A stretch of DNA of 64,000 nt, taken from Plicaturopsis crispa FD-325 SS-3. Its lineage: Eukaryota > Basidiomycota > Agaricomycetes > Amylocorticiales > Amylocorticiaceae. The translations under genes were made by a program, and so were the position numbers. The notes below the pieces were generated by a model. That model made no database searches and had not been told where the DNA came from. It saw only the letters and a program-made list of their open reading frames with translations. The stretch lies in the NCBI GenBank assembly GCA_000827205.1, contig KN832554.1, positions 551,263-615,262 of the forward strand, in the 5' to 3' direction. Below are positions 60,386-64,000 of the stretch, piece after piece. The first letter of the stretch is position 1; each line of letters starts with the position of its first letter.

Positions 60386-63300
60386 TTAACTCCCTAGAAA
60401 TCCAGACTCTCTCATGAAGGAGATCCACGACTCATCCATAGCAGACTCCCCAGCCATCAAGAAATCTAAATCGGTAAAATTAGCGGAATCTACAGTCGAT
60501 TGGTGTTCCGGAGCACCGTACGCCATGTCGTCCTGTGAAGGGCTGAAGAAGGCAGACCTAGGTTCGAATGTCGGGACGGGGAAAGTACCGTTGGTGGGGA
60601 TAGTAGACGGATGTGATGGTGTGGACCATGCTGGTGATGGTGCCGCTGGCATCGAAGACGGCGGATACTGCGGGGGTGGCGGCGGCGGGGGAGGCAAGGT
60701 CGATTCTGGCGGCTGTTGCTGGGGCATGGCGAACGGCGACGGGGAGAATGGCCTATACGACGTGTCCTCGTGTGATGTATACTGCTCTCCATAGTCATTG
60801 CGAATGGGCGAATGCTCGTACTCGTGCTCTGGGGGCGCCGAGCCGCTGCTCTTCGTCATCGCTGCATTGGCATTGGGATGAAGGGACAGGTATTCTACGA
60901 GCGACGGGTGGACATCCGCAGGAGGCGAGTCCTGGGAGGACGTCGACGGAGAGGCATCCGCATTGTGGGCACTTAATGTGTTATCGTGTTTTTGTCCTTG
61001 CTTGGAGAGAATCTTGACGACCACGACACGGGTCTGTCCAGCAAACAAGGCAAGTTGGTCATCACCGTCTTCGTGCAATGCGTGTATACTGCGATCGACG
61101 TTTGGCAATGGGCTGCCACTTTGATATTGGGAATACACCTGTATTGCCTTCTCTCGCAATCGAGTCAAAATGGCCTATTGCAAAGTAAACCATCAGAGAT
61201 GATGTGCACAACGGGTGATAATATCGCATACCAAGCCGGTTTGTCGACGTCGATTGGAGGTCGCTCCCTTCTCGAAAAGTTCTACGGCGAGCCCAAGCTC
61301 CACGAAAGCAGTGGCCGCCATACTTGATGAAGGCGACCGTGTGACTATGGACCCGACAATTATCTAGAAAACTCTCGTGAGATGAGTCGAAGGTGATGTA
61401 GGGGAGTGATGCACTGACAGCAGAGGAAAAGAGATGTGTCCAGATAGCCCACCACCGCAAGCAAAAATCCGGGAACCGTTCGTAATGTTCTACGTGTAGC
61501 AAGCTAATCAACCGCTGCGAGGAGAAGGTATATCACGCAAGCATACGAACCAATAGCGTGTTTAATGACGGCGGACGCACATCGATAAGTTGCGAGGAAC
61601 GACGGCGCGTACTGACTGCGTAGAGGGTTCGCCGGGTGATCTAGCAAGGCCTTCGCAAAGAAACTTCTATGCAAGTACAACATGCCTAGAGAAACCAGTA
61701 AGCGACGAGTACTGCGACAAAACACGAACATATTACACTCAACTGATTGAACGGAAATATAGAGCGAGACAACCTTGCAAATAAACAGATACTGTACAGT
61801 GCTGGTCACTCGCGGGTCGAAGTTGTGGCGGAGGCACTAGTTCTCGGATCTGCATAAATAATGAATGTCAGCTATGGGCTCGGCTTTCAAGCTGCATATT
61901 GACCTTGCGATCGAGCTCAAGTATACTGTCATATTGAGGCGGAATAGCCGTCAACGTAACCTCTGTTACGGGCGCGAGTACCTGGTAGGGCCTGTTATAC
62001 GGATATCTGGATAGATACCTAAACCCGCTCCACATACCTCCTTCGCAAACACATACTTCCAATCCCAGACTACCGTAGGCCATGGGTCATTTCAACTCGG
62101 CAAATTTATAGACCTTGCATTGGTACATACCTCCCGGAACGCGATGACCATCCTTATCGATGGTCTGCTCTTTATCTTGAGGCCACTCGCAGTCCACATA
62201 AGACAAGCGTATGGACGGTGGACGGCCAAGAGCAAGGCTCTGTCAAGTGACATGCTAGATTAGTTTCGTAAATAGGATGGAGTAAAGCTGTACGGACGTA
62301 GAATGTTTCCGCGGCAAACATCTCCCAGAATAGTGAGCGCCTCCGCTGCACAGTTTTGTGGTCTAAGTTCCATCGGGCGCTGTCACGGTCTGTGCATAAA
62401 AGAAAAGAGCGTGAGGTACTCGTGTTTTGATCTTGAGAAGATTAAGCAACGCACGGAGGCCAATCTGCATCGACGAATTGCAAATGGAGATGAATAAAGC
62501 ATTTGCGAAAAAGTGCTTCACGACGTACACCCTGTGATAACTTGGATGCGAGAGAGAAGAGTGACCATGTGCCGTCCAAGGTATATCGACGGCCTGCAAG
62601 ACTATAGTATAGGCCCATGACCAGAAGAGCCTGCACGGTAGCTATTTCCTTGGAATCGAAGACACCGCGCAGAACCAAAGCGCTGCGCCCGAGCTGAAAC
62701 CAGGATTCGGCCTCGTCGTTGTAAGGCGGGAGCGTGAGGTCCATAAGAGATCCAACAGCAAAAACATAGTACAGAACCGCTAATTTGTGTGGCGATATAG
62801 AGACGGAGGGCTTGATGCCGTCTTGTATCTCCTGCGCGACCTTGTAAGTGGGAATCAAGAAGTCTTCGATGAGTTCGTCACGCTGTATAGGCTTGATCGA
62901 CGAACACGCCTGTTCGATGAACGTCTCGCAGAGCGACCATGCGCGGGGCTGAAGGGGAAGGAAGTTGTACAGGATGTCGAGCGAATTGGCCTTGTGCCAC
63001 GCGCCTCCAGACATGAAAGGGAAAATATGCGACAATTGAGCTACGTCCGCCGACACAGGGAGAGACTCTTCTTCGTCTAAGCGGTCTTCGCCTCCGATAC
63101 CAGCGCCGGCCTATGCGATAACCACGCTTGAGATTGATGACCAAACTGTTCTTGAGATAACGCACCAATAATAACGCCTCGGTCCCGGCCGTGTGTCCAA
63201 AATACGACCCCGTGTCACCATCCACACCATCCTCTATCGTCAACGTTCCTAAGGCGTCGATGGTCTCGTGGAGGTCCGTCGAGTAAGGTTCTGGCTCTTG

Positions 63301-63972
63301 TACCCGTGCATTCTGAGCGTCAGAGCCAAATTTCACTGTGAGGAGTTCGCCCTGTAGGAGCGGGTGCGTCTCGTTCGAGACTTGGGCTTGAAGTATAGCT
63401 AGCGCGTCCTCCAGCAGGCGGATTCGCTGCCCCATGTCCGCAATTGTGCGGTGCAATTGTTCGGTACTAGCGAGCACCATTCTAACGAAGCTTCAAATGT
63501 ATACAGGTGAATTGTTGCAAGAATTTAAGTACCTTGTTCCCTGACCCGTAGAAAGGCTGCCATTTGGGCATATATTGTGGCATCCTGCGAGCCGGTAAGC
63601 AAGAAGATCACTCCTACTTTGTTGACAGGCAGACCTCGTCGAACACAAGAGCCACCTACATCGTAGTTTAGTCTTTGCCTTTATAGCAGAATTGGATCCA
63701 CGAACAAGGGAGCTTTTTATCGCATTTCAACTTCAGCCTTCGCGGTTCTTGTGAGTGCAATTTATCGCGTCAAGTTCCAGTGACAAACGCACCTTGTGCA
63801 TTCTGCACAACTAATCTATTTCGGATGGAGATAACGTTAGACAAGGCTGAGAACCATAAACTATTCGTGTACGCACTTCTCCTTTTGCACGTCTGCTGTC
63901 AACCGGACTTAGTTTCTTGTACGATCGGCGAGGCGCTGCGGTATTCCTGGTCAGAACCGGATCCACAGGCAT
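60386..63972 (-). CDS. Zn(II)2Cys6 transcription factor with fungal_trans domain
   Basis: Seventeen predicted exons, 887 aa: 63877-63972, 63793-63815, 63706-63737, 63635-63655, 63533-63584, 63166-63481, 62529-63110, 62455-62464, 62298-62389, 62131-62239, 62038-62069, 61904-61981, 61774-61849, 61547-61685, 61419-61503, 61232-61363, 60386-61174. The zinc cluster is pieced from small exons: ISCAECTR, LKLKCDKKLP, CGSCVRRG, CHNICPNGS. A coiled coil follows (TEQLHRTIADMGQRIRLLED). The fungal_trans domain includes LLVMGLYYSLAGRRYTLDGT and IGLHRDSARWNL (its first residues on a 10-nt exon), RRRSLFWEMFAAETF, LHRSFFAKALLDHPANPLRS and RWWAIWTHLFSSA. The C-terminal 200 residues are Pro/Ser-rich and end in an acidic DLDFLMAGESAMDES segment that could activate transcription. 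Junctions around 61774-61849 are the least certain. Confidence 0.85.
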
Positions 63973-64000
63973 TCTTGTTCAACCGTATCCACAGGGTACA

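Overview
The window looks like nuclear DNA of a mushroom-forming basidiomycete (Agaricomycete). Its genes are cut by many very short introns (mostly 45-80 nt, with CTRAY-like branch points and YAG acceptors), intergenic spacers are small, and the gene set is fungal: Zn2Cys6 regulators, Ufe1, Tvp38, Atg22-like, Dicer, F-box and 2OG-oxygenase families. I rebuilt exon joins by hand from reading frame, splice signals and known family motifs, so all of them are predictions. I saw no rRNA, tRNA, CRISPR array or recognisable viral element.

Layout. 0-20 kb: NADAR protein; on the minus strand a LARP7/Pof8-type xRRM protein and SAP18; then on the plus strand an F-box protein, a membrane-anchored copper amine oxidase, an Atg22-like vacuolar transporter and a large Dicer. 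20-33 kb: COX8 (minus), aldehyde dehydrogenase (plus), then on the minus strand a Zn2Cys6 regulator, proteasome subunit alpha-2, a 1-Cys peroxiredoxin and SSU72. 33-50.7 kb: F-box protein, UFE1, TVP38, a 1251-residue 2OG-oxygenase-type protein, a small DNA transposon derivative, a cystathionine gamma-synthase/lyase, an SR splicing factor and a PlsC-like acyltransferase. 51-60.3 kb is quite different: a 3'-truncated second oxygenase copy runs directly into a 5'-incomplete BRF1 whose tail enters a terminal-inverted-repeat element. A tandem repeat with an assembly gap follows, then a broken Psf1/F-box chimera interrupted by a GC-rich hairpin minisatellite and flanked by direct repeats. 60.4-64 kb holds a complete 17-exon Zn2Cys6 regulator.

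The ordinary part is mostly unlinked housekeeping. There is no biosynthetic cluster and no operon-like logic. Several genes touch gene expression (LARP7, SAP18, Dicer, SSU72, SR protein, BRF1), but I read this as coincidence.

Most interesting points: a predicted 2-nt microexon next to an 11-nt microexon carrying the catalytic tyrosine of the copper amine oxidase; three GC-AG introns, all with donor GCAAGT; a Dicer whose helicase motifs are degenerate while both RNase III centres are intact; and the 51-59 kb island of truncated and fused gene copies.
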